Positions 10,483-22,023 of a DNA stretch of 64,000 nucleotides are shown one piece after another. The stretch is taken from positions 1,255,501 to 1,319,500 of the forward strand of contig NC_059410.1 in the NCBI RefSeq assembly GCF_905220565.1, read 5' to 3'. A program made the position numbers and the translations under genes. The number at the start of each line of letters is the position of its first letter. The stretch's first letter is position 1. The notes below the pieces were generated by a model, which worked only from the letters and a program-made list of their open reading frames with translations, was not told the origin of the DNA and did no database searches. The stretch is from Melitaea cinxia. Lineage: Eukaryota; Arthropoda; Insecta; Lepidoptera; Nymphalidae.

Positions 10483-10810
10483 GCTATGCTAGACTTTAGC
10501 CTGTGATATCCCACTGCTGAGCATAGGCCTCTTTCCCCATGTAGGAGAACGATCAGAGCTTAATCCATCACGCTGTTCCAATGCGAGTTGGCGGAGATAT
10601 TCTCTACTATGAGTAACGATAGGTTTACATGATAACAACTGGGACCGACGGCTTAACGTGCTCTCCGAGGCACGGTAGGAAGACCCACAAGGACTTTACA
10701 AACACCCAGGTCACAGCAAACACCTGTAGGACCACTACAAATATTTGTCGTGTCGCTACCGCCAGCGCAACAGCCAAAAACCAGCGCCGTGACCGTTGCG
10801 CCAACGCGGC
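10483..10810 (-). mobile_element. SINE family B copy
   Basis: All family-B landmarks are present in reverse: 'tttagcctgtgatatcccactgctgagcataggcc', 'gtgctctccgaggcacgg' and the 'gttgcgccaacgcggc' A-box end. The B-box block is deleted or mutated, so this copy is unlikely to be transcribed. 'atgtttgt' occurs on both flanks, a possible short TSD. Confidence 0.85.
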
Positions 10811-11029
10811 GTTATGTTTGTCCATAAAAAATATATTCGAATTGAGAACCTCCTTCTTTTCTAAGTCAGTCAAAAGTTATTAAAAGTAAAATCCAAACTA
10901 TTGAGTTATGCATCAACTGTTAACTCACTTTATGACCATTTTCAACAAACTATCCATCTCTGGTTTTTCCTATTACCAATAGGTATTTGACATAATTTCT
11001 ATGGAGCTTATGTCAAAATGTATTTCTAG

Positions 11030-11200
11030 TAAGCAAATTCAGAGATAGATAGAGTGTTCGCATATAAATAGATGTAACGTAGATACGATAGATAGGTATA
11101 AGCAGATTCAGAGATAGATAGAGTATCACAGCATCATAGATCATCATCTTCCTGCCCTTATCCCACTTATGTAGGGTCGGCATCACAGCATCATAGGTCT
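11030..11200 (-). repeat. LINE 3' tail with local duplications
   Basis: The minus strand reads 'gccgaccctacataagtgggataagggcaggaagatgatgat', identical in order to the 3' end of the LINE fragment at 17.03-17.07 kb. Around it 'agattcagagatagatagagt' and 'atcacagcatcatag' each occur twice, indicating local duplication. Confidence 0.6.
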
Positions 11201-12480
11201 GTTATAGATTAGTTGAGTGAGTTACATTCTAATACAAAACTAACTTATTTTAATTCTGATTCTCATTTTGACGACTTACATGCAGTGATAAAAGTTTTAT
11301 TTTAAAATGATGTTGATTTTTCATTTTAAATTTTCTATTATAGACCGCTTAGTAAACAATGTATACTTATTTTTAATATCAGCAACGAAAAAAAAAAAAT
11401 CAATAATTGTATTTCAACAAGTCATTGAATCATATTCGAGCCCACAAAAGATATATACAAGTATAAGCATCTGTAAAAGTTGACAGATTATTTTTATACT
11501 GATTAAGTAACTGTCAAAGTCGATAATAATAAAGATTTCTGTAGTAATAGCGTATAATAAATCATGTCTGTTGTCTCCTGTGTATTATCAATCAGTCAGG
11601 GGAGAAAAAGAAGTTTCGGTAACAGTCGTTTATCCTTGACAGGACATATTGAACGCGCTACCATCCGTATCGTATCGGATTGATTTTGTATAATTTGTAG
11701 TTTATTCTTTAGATAGAAGGTTTTGGTATTTATTTATTTAAGCCGATTCATAACCGAGGTCTATTAAGCTCACTAGAAAGTATAAATATAATTTTTACTG
11801 TCTAACCTGCTGTATATGGTTACGCTAAAGTCAATTAGTGAAATTCCAACTGATTTCTAAGGATAAATTCATAACTACAACTAGCTTTGAACAAAAAATA
11901 GGTCTTTAGTTTCAGACGATTAACGATTGAAGATGCATTTCCGATGTGTTACATTACAAATACATTACGTCCCTTAATGGCGTAATTGGATAAAAAAATT
12001 CAATGAGAAAAAATAAAATCAGATGGAGAAACGTGTTTAATTCATTATTAACGCGAACCAAGTTCTTACAAGCTCAAGACAAAACGAAACAGGTATGTAG
12101 GATTTTTTGTGCCTGACGAAGGTTCACACGGAAAAATAGACCTTATACCTCTGGTTATAGAGCTGATAAAACGTAAAGAGGATCTTGTTAGAAGTTAAAA
12201 GAAATACATTTATAATTTACCGAAGAAACGAAATTTAAAGTGAATAAAAGTTTTACAGAGAGAGATTATGCTGTCTCCTTGAAATGTAACGAAGTTTTGA
12301 TTGAAGAATATGACAGTTTTAGTGGATGAAGTTATTATGAAATTGTCAGATTGTTTAAATGTTAATTATTACTCCATTTTTAAGAATAAAATAAATTAAC
12401 AAACTTTAAAATCAAATATGATCGGGCAGATGATGTGATGATAAAGCAAAAATCTATACAGTGATATCCCGATCTTAATC
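11201..12480. other. Unique AT-rich DNA
   Basis: I see no gene, RNA or repeat copy here. Confidence 0.4.
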
Positions 12481-12504
12481 GATCGAAGATGAGTTGCAGA
12501 CAGT

Positions 12505-12588
12505 TACACACACACAGTTCAGCCTATTGCAGTCCACAGCTGGTCATAGGCCTTTTCAAGTCCACGCCAGACATCCCGGTACAGTTCA
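12505..12588 (-). repeat. Duplicated RTE 3' terminus
   Basis: The last ~70 bp of the adjacent RTE fragment ('cgggatgtctggcg...ggcctatg...cagc...tggactgcaataggctgaactg') is repeated in the same direction with several substitutions, followed by a (GT)n stretch. It could be a tandem duplication or a second insertion. Confidence 0.6.
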
Positions 12589-12735
12589 GCCTATTGCAGT
12601 CCACTGCTGGACATAGGCCTCTCCAATTTCGCGCCAGACATCCCGGTCTTCCGCAATCCTCATCCAGCCTACACCGGCAATCTTACGTAGACCTTCGGTC
12701 CTACGGGTCCAAAGGAATGCGTTGCAGAGACAGAA
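12586..12735 (-). pseudogene. RTE-type LINE ORF2 C-terminus (5'-truncated)
   Basis: The minus strand encodes L-R-K-I-A-G-V-G-W-M-R-I-A-E-D-R, then W-R-E-I-G-E-A-Y-V-Q-Q-W-T-A-I-G and a stop at 12586-12588. This is the C-terminal end of the endonuclease/reverse transcriptase of RTE-clade LINEs, here intact for about 38 residues. The reverse-transcriptase core lies outside, so the insertion is 5'-truncated. A degraded copy of the same family on the plus strand at 19.5 kb keeps an (ACTG)n tail. Confidence 0.8.
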
Positions 12736-13024
12736 TTATGTTCGTATAAACTTGGTGTGCCACCTGTTTCCAGACTTGACAAATTCCTTTATTAAATTAT
12801 GGACAATTGTTTAGAATAAAGTTGTGGAATAAGTGTATGGGTGAAGTAGAAATTCTGGATTCTAAAACCATATAATACTTAAGTGGTTTTATGGTTATGG
12901 TAGTGTTGGTCAAAGTATGTCTGTATTTTGAAACTGACAATAAATTGAAGGTTTATTGATTTCATCTACAGCACAAAATCCAGTGAACAATTTTAAAGTA
13001 TAATAATATCACTCAAATTTATCA

Positions 13025-13200
13025 CTACTGATATTGAAATCAAAATCAAAATTAATTTTATTCAAATAGGCTTCAAAAGCATCTTCGAATCGTTATTTTA
13101 TAAATTAAAATGTTAATTATCGCCTAAAGGCTACCACAGGTTCGGAATGTAGTTTCTGCAGGGAAGAATCGGCAAGAAACCTAGCATTAACTCTTTAAAA
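13025..13200 (-). repeat. LINE 3'-end-like repeat, family J
   Basis: 'attcaaataggcttcaaaagcatcttcgaatcg...taccacaggttcggaatg...gaagaatcggcaagaaacc' is the reverse complement of the family seen at 3.35 kb. Confidence 0.6.
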
Positions 13201-14860
13201 AAAAACTGCATTTAGGATCAAAGTCGAAGTGACCTTACGAATAGAAATCTGGTTCTTACTTATTTATCATTTTCTTCTTAGAAATTGCGAGACTGTTATT
13301 AAAAATTCTTTTACGTTAGATGAACCATTAATAGGGGGAAGGTAAAGGCTTGCGCACAAAATTTGCATTTGAAAAGATCTCGGATGTAACTTTAATTTAA
13401 AATAATGAAGTCAGAGAAGCGTACTAGAATATATGATTTGAGTATTTTGTAGGTAAAATGTAAAGGAATATTTCCATCTTTAGTTCGTATTAGCTGTAAA
13501 ATGTTTACGAAAAAATAGTAATAGTTCTGTTCTTACTGTCTAGGTATACAATTTATATCAGTTTTTTAATATTTCGTACAGTTGACTTCACGGTTACATT
13601 TATTGTAGTTTAACTGAAAAAATAAATAATAATAATAAGACGTTATGAAAAAAACGCCTTTGAAATTGTTACATAAGTAACGACGCAAAAGGATAATAAG
13701 TTTTTCGATTCGTTATGTTTATTGAAGAAGTGAAATATAATTTCAAAATAAATCTTGGTATTAAAATAATTTACCAACAATACTAATATTCACGTTTGAA
13801 TAAAGGGATATTGTCAAATAAATAAAACAAAGTAATCCTAAAATAAACTCATCCCAGAAAATACGAAACAAATTATCAATTAAGTATACAATATAATAAA
13901 GAATTGAATAATACAAAATAAATAAAATGAAATAAGAAAGGCGGTGTTATTACAGAATGTAATTCTCCAAATTCCGACCCTTATCATAATTGAATAGACA
14001 ACATCGACCGTAAAGAATGAAGATGGATTGGTGGGGGATATAGGCGAACAGATCAAAACAATAATTGAACATAGCCGAGAATCCATTTTACTATTTGTAA
14101 AATGACCCTTTCTGGGGGACTCGAAGAATCAAAAAAAAAAAAAAAAAACACGTTTAAACATGCACGTGAAGCAAAAAGTAAACTTCGGGTAGAATTTACG
14201 ACTAATTTTAATCTTGATACAGATAATTTTAAACCTAATTAATTTTCTAAATAAGGTATAAATTCCTTTGATGTTGTGAATCGTGTTTGTGATAACACAT
14301 CAGCTGTTTGCAGTAAGGGCGAAGGAAGCAGTGATAATTTAGGCCAAACATTTGGTTTCGTCTTAGTTGTTACGCGTTGCTTTAAATTAAGCACTGTTTC
14401 ATATTTCAAACACACATAAAATTATTACATGTATTTGAAACAGTGAACTGAATACTTAGTTTTCAATCCCTTAACCACTTATGGTGTGAATTAATATAGA
14501 AATATTAATTGTGTCACGTAACCTTTTGAGTACAGTAAGGGATTTTTACAATGGAATTAAAGCTTTGACCCTCGTGACAAATAGAATAGTTGAAATGGCC
14601 GTAAATTCAATAGAAGAGTTACTTGTTGTTCACGTCATTTCTATTCATGTGATATAGGAAAAATAATTATACTTTACTTACAATAGCTATACTTTATAGA
14701 AAAAAATGTTTGTATTATTAAAGGTACCAAATATGCATAAACAGAAATTAATATGTTTGAAATAAATTGCCTAATTATATAATTGATTTTAAAAAGAAAA
14801 GGGTCTTTAAATCTAAAAGTATTTTTTGTATGATACTTTTCTATTAAAAAACTGGTGTTT
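13201..14860. other. Unique AT-rich DNA
   Basis: No gene or repeat copy is seen. A simple A-run lies at 14132-14149. A 68-codon minus frame at 13.9-14.1 kb has no recognisable features. Confidence 0.4.
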
Positions 14861-14879
14861 ATCGTGTTATCTTATAGTT

Positions 14880-15025
14880 CCATATAATTTGATCGAGATC
14901 TGATAATTAGTTTTTTGGTAATCTTTGACAACGCGTATTTACATGACTATTATTTCGTCTGCTTACGTTGTATTACTTGTAATTAAGGTCGTTTTTTTTT
15001 TCGTTTGCGAACAAACACAATTATA
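14880..15025 (-). repeat. Family I end fragment
   Basis: 'cgcgtatttacatgactattatttcgtctgcttacgttgtattacttg...gtttgcgaacaaacacaatta' is the complement of the left end of family I (compare 20.02 kb). Confidence 0.65.
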
Positions 15026-15081
15026 TAGATAGCTCAACGTAAAGAAAATAAAATACATAAATAAATTCTTTTAAGCCCTAA

Positions 15082-15134
15082 TATATATATATATATATAT
15101 GTATATATTAACAAATTATATATATATATATATA
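15082..15134. repeat. (TA)n microsatellites
   Basis: Two TA runs are separated by 'gtatatattaacaaatta'. Confidence 0.8.
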
Positions 15135-15178
15135 CTTAATTTGAAATTATGTTACTAAAAACTTCTTTTCTTTTACCA

Positions 15179-15360
15179 CATACACACACGGTCGTCTGTT
15201 CTTGAAGTAAACAACTTAACAGCCGACTGGTATGGCTACTTTTTGTTTCGATACACATACGTACAAATAATATATTTATAAATGAATATACTTTACACCC
15301 AGTCTCGGGCGGGAATCGAACTCACAAATCCCGGAACAGAAAGCAGGTACACTAAGATAA
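15179..15360 (-). repeat. tRNA-derived SINE family S2
   Basis: The right part, 'cagtctcgggcgggaatcgaactcacaa', is the tRNA-like head in reverse. The left part, 'acacacacggtcgtctgttcttgaagtaa', is the body, matching 38.2 kb and 57.0 kb. Confidence 0.7.
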
Positions 15361-15519
15361 ACTATGATATGCGTGTGTTTTACAAGCTTTTGTATCATAT
15401 ACATTGTATAATCATATTACATATGTAGATAGTAAAAAAATATATTTTTAGTTCATGTAATAAAAATTGTTTTTTTTTTTACTTTTAATTTACTCTGTAT
15501 CATATATAATTGTATACTT

Positions 15520-15877
15520 CGCTTTAGCCTGTAATATCCCATTACTGGGCGTAGGCCACTTTCCCCATGTTGGGGAAGGATCAGAGCTTAATCCACCACG
15601 CTGCTCCAATGCGGGTTGGCGGATATATTCCCTACTATGAGTAACGATCGCTATCAGGCGTAGATGATAACAACCAGGACCGACGGCTTAACGTGCTCTC
15701 CGAGGCACGGTGGGGAAATCCACAAGGACTGCACAAACACCCAGACCACGGTATACACCTGTATGGCCAATACAAATGTTTGTCATGTGCGGGGATCAAA
15801 CCCGCAACCGCCAGCGCAACAGGCAAAATCCATAGCTGTGACCGTTGTGCCAACGCGATGTCTTAATCGCGGTGTGT
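15520..15877 (-). mobile_element. SINE family B, full length, perfect TSD
   Basis: The copy contains the complete tail, body and tRNA-like head with B box complement 'gggatcaaacccgc' (one base off consensus). A perfect 13-bp duplication, taattgtatactt, flanks it at 15507-15519 and 15878-15890, marking it as one target-primed insertion. Confidence 0.92.
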
Positions 15878-15955
15878 TAATTGTATACTTTACCATCAAG
15901 AAATATCCTGCAAAACTTGATTAAATAATATCATTTAGATATTAATGATATGATA

Positions 15956-16130
15956 ATTCAGTCTGTAACACCCCACTGCTGGGCATAGGCCTTTTTCTAG
16001 ATATGGGAGAATGATCAGGAGGAGCAAATTTGCATAGAATCAACGTATTGAATTAGGCTCAGGCCCATCTTTTATATTGAGAAAGAGACCTACGCTCAAC
16101 ATTGGCATGTTACAGGCTCATTCAATCAAT
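15956..16130 (-). repeat. SINE family B, diverged partial copy
   Basis: It starts with the standard tail ('cagtctgtaacaccccactgctgggcataggcc') and then diverges. A second block near 16080-16115 ends in 'catgttacaggctc', as if two damaged tails are joined. Confidence 0.55.
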
Positions 16131-16412
16131 CAATCGTGAAATAAAAAATTAAAATAAAGAAATAAAGCGCAAGTAATGTCTAGTCTACTAATTCGATGAC
16201 TTGCCAAAATGTAACGAGCTATGTAGGCGTATAGGCGAATATTTAAGTAAACGTACCGTGCAAGGAGGAATCCGTTGCAGAAAAAAATTCGAAGAAATAG
16301 CATTAAAATTCTTGGAAACTACCTGTTGCCTTATAAAAGATTATTTTTTCTTGGACGCACAAAAACTTTGAGGTATTGGTTACTTCCATAGTGAAATTAG
16401 ATTATAGTTCTT

Positions 16413-16604
16413 ATGAACATTCGTTTAAAGTTTAATTTTAAAAATAAAATAGTTCTCGAAACTGTAGGGACCAAAAAAAAAGGTGCTGGAAGTATGATCA
16501 TCAATAAAATTGTCTATACGTTTAAGGGTACGCATAAATCAATACAGGTACCTTTCATCCTCTGTAAATACATACACAGTCCAGATCTTGTAAGAAAGAA
16601 ATGA
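16413..16604 (+). other. Possible FLYWCH-type zinc-finger exon (degenerate)
   Basis: The 63-codon frame carries E-T-V-G-T-K-K-K-G-A-G-S-M-I-I-N followed by V-Y-T-F-K-G-T-H-K-S and one Cys (C-K-Y-I-H). A small/basic/Gly run, two hydrophobics, Y-x-F/Y and basic residues are the opening of FLYWCH fingers such as those in mod(mdg4)-type alternative exons of insects. The expected Y-W-x-C and the later C/H ligands are not intact, so it is a decayed or misread exon at best. The stop follows immediately. Confidence 0.35.
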
Positions 16605-16933
16605 ATAGGGGCTTAAGTTGGAAGTAAATTAATTTTTTTAAATATTTTTAAGTTTACACTTATTATCCATAATTATGTTTTATTTTCATATCATGTATTT
16701 ATATCCTTTATCAATTGTATGATTTTTTTCTTATCATTTTTTTAAAGTCATTTGATGTAGAGATAGCATAGTTCTATAAGAAATCTAATGGTTTATGTTA
16801 ATCTCAAAATCCGTAGATTACTAGATAAGGCTTACCATCTTATGTCTTGTGTATGCCAGTATGAGGCGTATTTCATAACACAGGCAAAATGTCACGTTCC
16901 AAAAACTGAAATATATATATATAAGATTATACA

Positions 16934-17041
16934 AGGATGGATTGTATAAGTGAGGATACGAGAAAGAAAGGAGTAAGCGCTGAAGTGACGAATAATAGAG
17001 AGGAATGGAAGAGTAAAACATGTTGTGCCGACCCTACATAA
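16934..17041 (+). pseudogene. LINE ORF2 C-terminal fragment
   Basis: Thirty-five codons without a break read R-M-D-C-I-S-E-D-T-R-K-K-G-V, then N-N-R-E-E-W-K-S-K-T, and end C-A-D-P-T-stop. This matches the C-terminal tail I know from RTE/BovB-like or related non-LTR reverse transcriptases, where the 3' end continues 'agtgggat.aggggcaggaagatgatga' as here. Everything upstream is missing. The same 3' end occurs inverted at 11.15 kb. Confidence 0.7.
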
Positions 17042-17069
17042 GTGGGATAGGGGCAGGAAGATGATGAAA

Positions 17070-17997
17070 AGATTATACGAGAAAAAAAAAGGTTTTCTGA
17101 CAACATTACGGAAAGATTAACAAGATATCGATAAACTCAATCGAAAACATATTTCAAAAGAAATGCGATAAAACTTACCAAACGGTTACAATTTTTCATC
17201 ATTCTCTCATTTCATAACAATAAATCCAACAAAAAGTTGCCTATCAGACCTCACTCCTAGCCACTGATACCAAAACTTGGAATATTCAAAAAAGGTTTAC
17301 CAAATAAAATTTCAGCTCACGATCGGGAACTGCCAAAGTTTCAACTTCTTCGACTCGAGTCTTCTATGAGTATACAGCGAATGAAACATCTGTTGTATGA
17401 ACAGCTCGACAATCTTCATTACTACGAAATTCAGCTTTAAATTCAAGATTATAAGGACGATTTTTATCTGAACATTCATGACGAACTTGTATCGAAGCTA
17501 GGTTAGTTTCTTTCGATGGACTAGCGTGTTCATAAAAATAAAAAGGTTGATCGGAATATTATTAAACTAAGAGTTAATGCTTTTGGAAATTCGTTGAATT
17601 CTATTTAGTTAAGATTGATTAGGTAAACGAAACGCTATCGCTTGACTTAATTGGGTTTTAAGTGGTCTTTTGTATTAACGAAAACTAAATTTGGATTGAA
17701 ATTAGTTGGAATTATAAATACTTTGAATTTGTATCTTAAATGGTTAATACATAAAAAATAATGTCGTTATTTCCTTATTATGGTTGTGAACAATTCAATC
17801 TAACTATTTATTGCTATTCCACTCAGATGAAGAAATTATTAAGATATACAATACGAATAAACATGGATAACGATAAATGAGATTCAACGGATATTTAAAT
17901 CTTTTAACTATTTTTGTCTCCTAGCTAATTTTATGTAGAATTATATGGTTTAATTCGTACCATTAGGGATTTCTATTTTCAACTTTATAATAATAAT
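17070..17997. other. Unique AT-rich DNA
   Basis: I see no gene, RNA or repeat copy here. Confidence 0.4.
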
Positions 17998-18008
17998 TAT
18001 CAGTATCT

Positions 18009-18115
18009 TCGCTTCAGCCTGTAATATCACACTACTGGGCATTGGCCTCTTTCCCCATGTTGGGGAAGGATCAGAGCTTAATCCACCACGCTGCTCCAAT
18101 GCGGGTTGGCGGATA
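18009..18115 (-). mobile_element. SINE family B, 5'-truncated, perfect TSD
   Basis: Only the 3' ~107 bp is present ('tcgcttcagcctgtaatatcacactactgg' to 'gcgggttggcgga'). The direct repeat tatcagtatct lies at 17998-18008 and 18116-18126. The tRNA head was never copied, so the copy was inert on arrival. Confidence 0.92.
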
Positions 18116-18424
18116 TATCAGTATCTATTTCAGTTCAACTATGTTATTGAAGCTGCCTAGCCTTACCCCAAAAAAGGCCTTCATTCTGTGACAACATTGG
18201 TACCATTAGCCGTTTCTTATGAAATATATTGAGAGCGCTAGATAGGTTATTTGTTTAACTTCTCTAATGCATATGGTGCAGCACTGTCTCCGTAAGTTAG
18301 GAGAAAGTGGAATTTTGTTAAAGATTAAATTAAATTATTAAAAACCAATCTAATGGCATTTGTAAAACACGTTGTAATGCTAAGTCCAGGTGTGTTATTT
18401 AATCATTACATAGTATAAAATAAA

Positions 18425-18600
18425 GTCACTTCCCGCTGTCTGTATTCTTAGATCTTTAAAACTGCGCAACGGATTTTGGTGCGATTTTCTTTAGTAAATA
18501 GTGTATTTTAGAGGAAGGTTTATATGTATAATATATTCAAAATATAGTAGAGGAACACTGCTAGTTTTTGCAATTTTGCGAAGCCGGGGTGGGTCGCTAG
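18425..18600 (+). repeat. Helitron-like family H copy
   Basis: The copy ends gcgaagccggggtgggtcgCTAG followed by T, with a GCGA...TCGC stem just before the terminus, as in Helitron 3' ends. The interior 'ctgcgcaacggattttggtgcgattttc' recurs inverted at 39.69-39.89 kb. Confidence 0.5.
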
Positions 18601-18836
18601 TACTGAATAAAATACATTAAAAAAGTATGTAAAAGATTACTATATTAAAATGGAGACGATATGAGTAGTTTTTGTGGTTTTTCTTTCAGAATTTATTATG
18701 TTTATTATTGGTTTTGTTTACCATTTTTAAATATTATATATTATGTATATATGTATGCAATTATGTATGTATTTTGTATAATTACTGGGATGCATATATT
18801 TGCATGTAAGTTTGTTATATAACTGCACTACCAACC

Positions 18837-18925
18837 CTGTGATTGACATAAATTCATCATTTACTTGGGTTGTCTTGAATAAATGGCTAAACAGCCATAA
18901 GTCCGCCCATTGTACTTCACTGTCT
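18837..18925 (+). repeat. LINE 3'-end fragment (L2-like)
   Basis: 'gggttgtcttgaataaatggctaaacagccataagtccgcccattgta' is the sense-strand partner of the inverted block at 10.32 kb. Confidence 0.55.
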
Positions 18926-19525
18926 GTGACTATCTTAAAATATGTTCAAATGTATAAAATGTAGTTGTGGTGTATAATTTTTTAACGTTTAAATTTAACT
19001 TAATCGTAGTAAACTAGTAATAGTAAATTGCTAACATTATCCTAATTAGCTTTCTTCGTGACGTTTAAAAAAAATAGAAAAGTATCATAAATAAGCAATA
19101 CTGCATCTCAATATATATTAAAATATATCATTATCATCGTCATTAATATAAATTAGAAATGGTAAAGGACCCAAGATTAGCCCATGCGGAACGCCCATTT
19201 TACGTACTGTTCAAAGACTCTGTTTTATTTATTAAAACACATTGAATTCCCTCAGTTAAGCATGAAGCAATGAGATTAAACGCTTTTCGCATCTGTTGTT
19301 GAGTGATCCTTAGCGAAGCCGTACTGTTCATTGTGAAAAATCCCGTTTAAGCTGAAATGTTTTTTTTTAATACAAGTTTTAATTGGTTTGTTACTTTGCT
19401 ATTATTTGTAAATAGTAGTTTGTATAGCCCAATATCTAAGTCTAGACATAAATCCTTATCATAATTTTATAGAATTATAAAAAATCCTGAATACTTAGAT
19501 GATTATTGGTGATAGGCACTATTGA

Positions 19526-19652
19526 TCTGAAGGTCTACGTAAGATACCGGTGTAGGCTGGATGAGGATTGCGGAAAACCGGGATTTCTCGCGCTTTGTTG
19601 TCCTTGGTCCAGCCGTGAACTGCAATAGGCTGAACTGACTGACTGACTGACT
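19526..19652 (+). pseudogene. Degraded RTE-type LINE 3' end with (ACTG)n tail
   Basis: The block 'ggtctacgtaagataccggtgtaggctggatgaggattgcgga' matches the RTE C-terminus at 12.6 kb. The middle is scrambled, and the end 'gcaataggctgaactgactgactgact' shows the tetranucleotide tail added at reverse transcription. Confidence 0.7.
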
Positions 19653-20021
19653 ATTAATCAACTCACATGTATCATTCATGTACATATGTAAAATATTTTC
19701 ACTATTTTTTCAAATTAAAAGTTATTGATACAATTAAAACATCTAGTAAAGTATCTTATTTAATTTCATTACATTGAGGTCGTATTATTTAGTTGCGAAT
19801 GGTGCATGTTGTGTTTCCTTGAAAATAATTTGATACTAAGGATTTATTTTATAATCAAAATATCGCGGCCATTAAGCGAGATAAAATATAGTTATAGTCT
19901 ATGTTTTAAGTTGGACGAAGTTGCATATCTGTGCAAAAGCTCATTACAATCGGTCCAATGGTTTCGGCAGATTAGTCCGGACAAACATAGTAACATAAGA
20001 TTTATAATATAAATGTAAACC

Positions 20022-20476
20022 AAATTGTTTGCTAGCAAACGAAAAAAAACCTACTTCAATTACATCGACAAGTAATACAACGTAGGTAGACGAAAAAATA
20101 GTCAATACGCATTATCAAAGATACTCAAAAAGTTGTTATTAGATCTCAATGAAATTTAAACGTGACCATATGATATATATCAGCTTTCGATTAAATTAAA
20201 AATCATCTAAATCGGTACATCCAGTAAAAAGTTACGCGGTATAATACAACGTAGATCGACGAAAAAATAGTCGAGTAAAAACGCATTTTTAGATATAACT
20301 CGAAAAGCAGTAGTTAGATCTCAAATAAATTTTAATGGAACCAAATGACACACACCACCTTTCGATTAAAAAAAATGTCGAAATCGGTCCACCCAGTCAA
20401 AAGTTCTGAAGATACATACATAAAAAAAAAAAAATACAATCGAATTGAGAACCGCCTCCTTTTTCGAAAGTCTGTT
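20022..20476 (+). mobile_element. Family I MITE-like repeat with internal duplication
   Basis: The left end is 'aaaaacctacttcaattacatcgacaagtaatac' and the right end is 'gagaaccgcctcctttttcgaaagtctg'. The common lepidopteran form has AACCGACTTCAA at one end and its inverse at the other, suggesting a DNA-transposon derivative. Two related ~190-bp monomers ('cgtaggtagacgaaaaaatagtc' and 'cgtagatcgacgaaaaaatagtc') lie in tandem inside. Confidence 0.6.
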
Positions 20477-20479
20477 TAT

Positions 20480-21385
20480 AAATACATAAACATATATAAT
20501 CTGTAAAATGTATGACGAAACTATTAGTAAAATCAGAAATCTATCGCTATCTATTAGTACAAATATTTATTTACGGCATGTAATTAATTGAATTGAACTA
20601 ACTTTACTAACAATATACCGGTTAAACGCCCCGTGAACACGTGTTGTAAGCGTTATTACTTAGTTCGCTAAATATTATGGCTTATTATAAATTATAATTA
20701 GGGAGCCATACACTGATTTTATCAAAAACTATGACTATTTTATATATTTGAAATTATATTTGTGTTCTGTAAATTTATAAAGCTTTTTAAAATTATACTA
20801 TTGGTTAATGAACAAGATTAGTTAATTTGTTCTATGTATTTTACAAGATGTTGACAGAGTATGACATTAGATTTTATTTATGAATTTTTTGGTAGATTTT
20901 TCCGAAAATTCCTCAAGCTGTTATTAAAGTAGTGTAGATAGTAAAGGTAAATGAAACATATATTTAAATACGCCTATAGCGATAACTATTTCTCAATAAC
21001 GTTAATAAGTCACAAAATAGGCTATAAAACAACACTAAGTCTCATATCAGCAGAACTTTGAAGCTAATGTAACTATTTTAAGGCTAATTTAAATGTTAAC
21101 AACGTTTATTATTTAAAAAAAATCTGATAATGTTCAAAGATTCCACTACCCAGGCGTAAAATAGGCTATAAAACAACCCTACGTATCAACAGGATAAAGT
21201 AAATATCAAAGCGAGTGTCAACATAAGGAACATTTAGTGTTCGATATTTCACTAAACTAATGAATTGGATACTCAAATTTAGAATTTAATAACCCATCTC
21301 AACACGGACCACAGTTCTAAAAACATTATATCTCGAAGGTCCAATGAGACGTCGGATGCAGTTGTATAAGATGACAATAAATTAA
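20480..21385. other. Unique AT-rich DNA
   Basis: No gene is seen. The phrase 'aaaataggctataaaacaac' occurs twice (21014 and 21158), a small local duplication. Confidence 0.4.
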
Positions 21386-21590
21386 GGTGGTTGAGCTAAT
21401 ACGGTTTGAGCTGTGTTCGTATGTACGTAAACACGTACGTATAAGTGTACATACGTACAAACATACTGAACAAGCGCGCTCGGAGTATAGTTTTACTCGA
21501 GACATCGGTTACACGGAGTTTAGATTTGAGTTATTTAATCGGATACGGTATTTTAATGTTATTTACATTTTATTTCATGTATCATCATTT

Positions 21591-21910
21591 CAGTCTATCG
21601 CAGTCCACTGCTGGACACAGGTCTCCATAAGTTCACGCCAAAAATAGCGCAAACTCATGTGTTTTGCCCTTAGTCACCACGCTGGGCAGGCGGGTTTTTG
21701 ACCGCAGGGCTGACTTTGTCGCACCAAAGACGCTGCTGTCCGTCTTCGGCCTGTTTATTTCAAAAGCTAGCAGTTGAATGGTCATCCCGCCATCGGTCGG
21801 ATTTATAAGTTCCAAGGTGGTAGTGGAATTGTGTTATCCCGTAGTCGCCTCTTACAACGACCATGGAAAGAGAGGGGGTGGCTATATTCTTTACTACCGT
21901 AGCCACACAG
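21591..21910 (-). mobile_element. Composite retroelement family D, near full length
   Basis: The minus strand starts 'ctgtgtggctacggtagtaaagaatatagccacccc' and ends '...ctatcgcagtccac'-type RTE 3' sequence with an (ATG)n-like tail. The 3' ~40 bp mimics the RTE LINE end, which suggests mobilisation by RTE machinery. No coding capacity. Confidence 0.8.
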
Positions 21911-22023
21911 GATGTTATTCGTGTATGTATTTTAATTAGTATTCTGTGATCTTATTTGCGATTGGATTATCTGATTTGGAATAAAACAGAATAAGGTATT
22001 ATAATAAAATTACATCGAATTTT

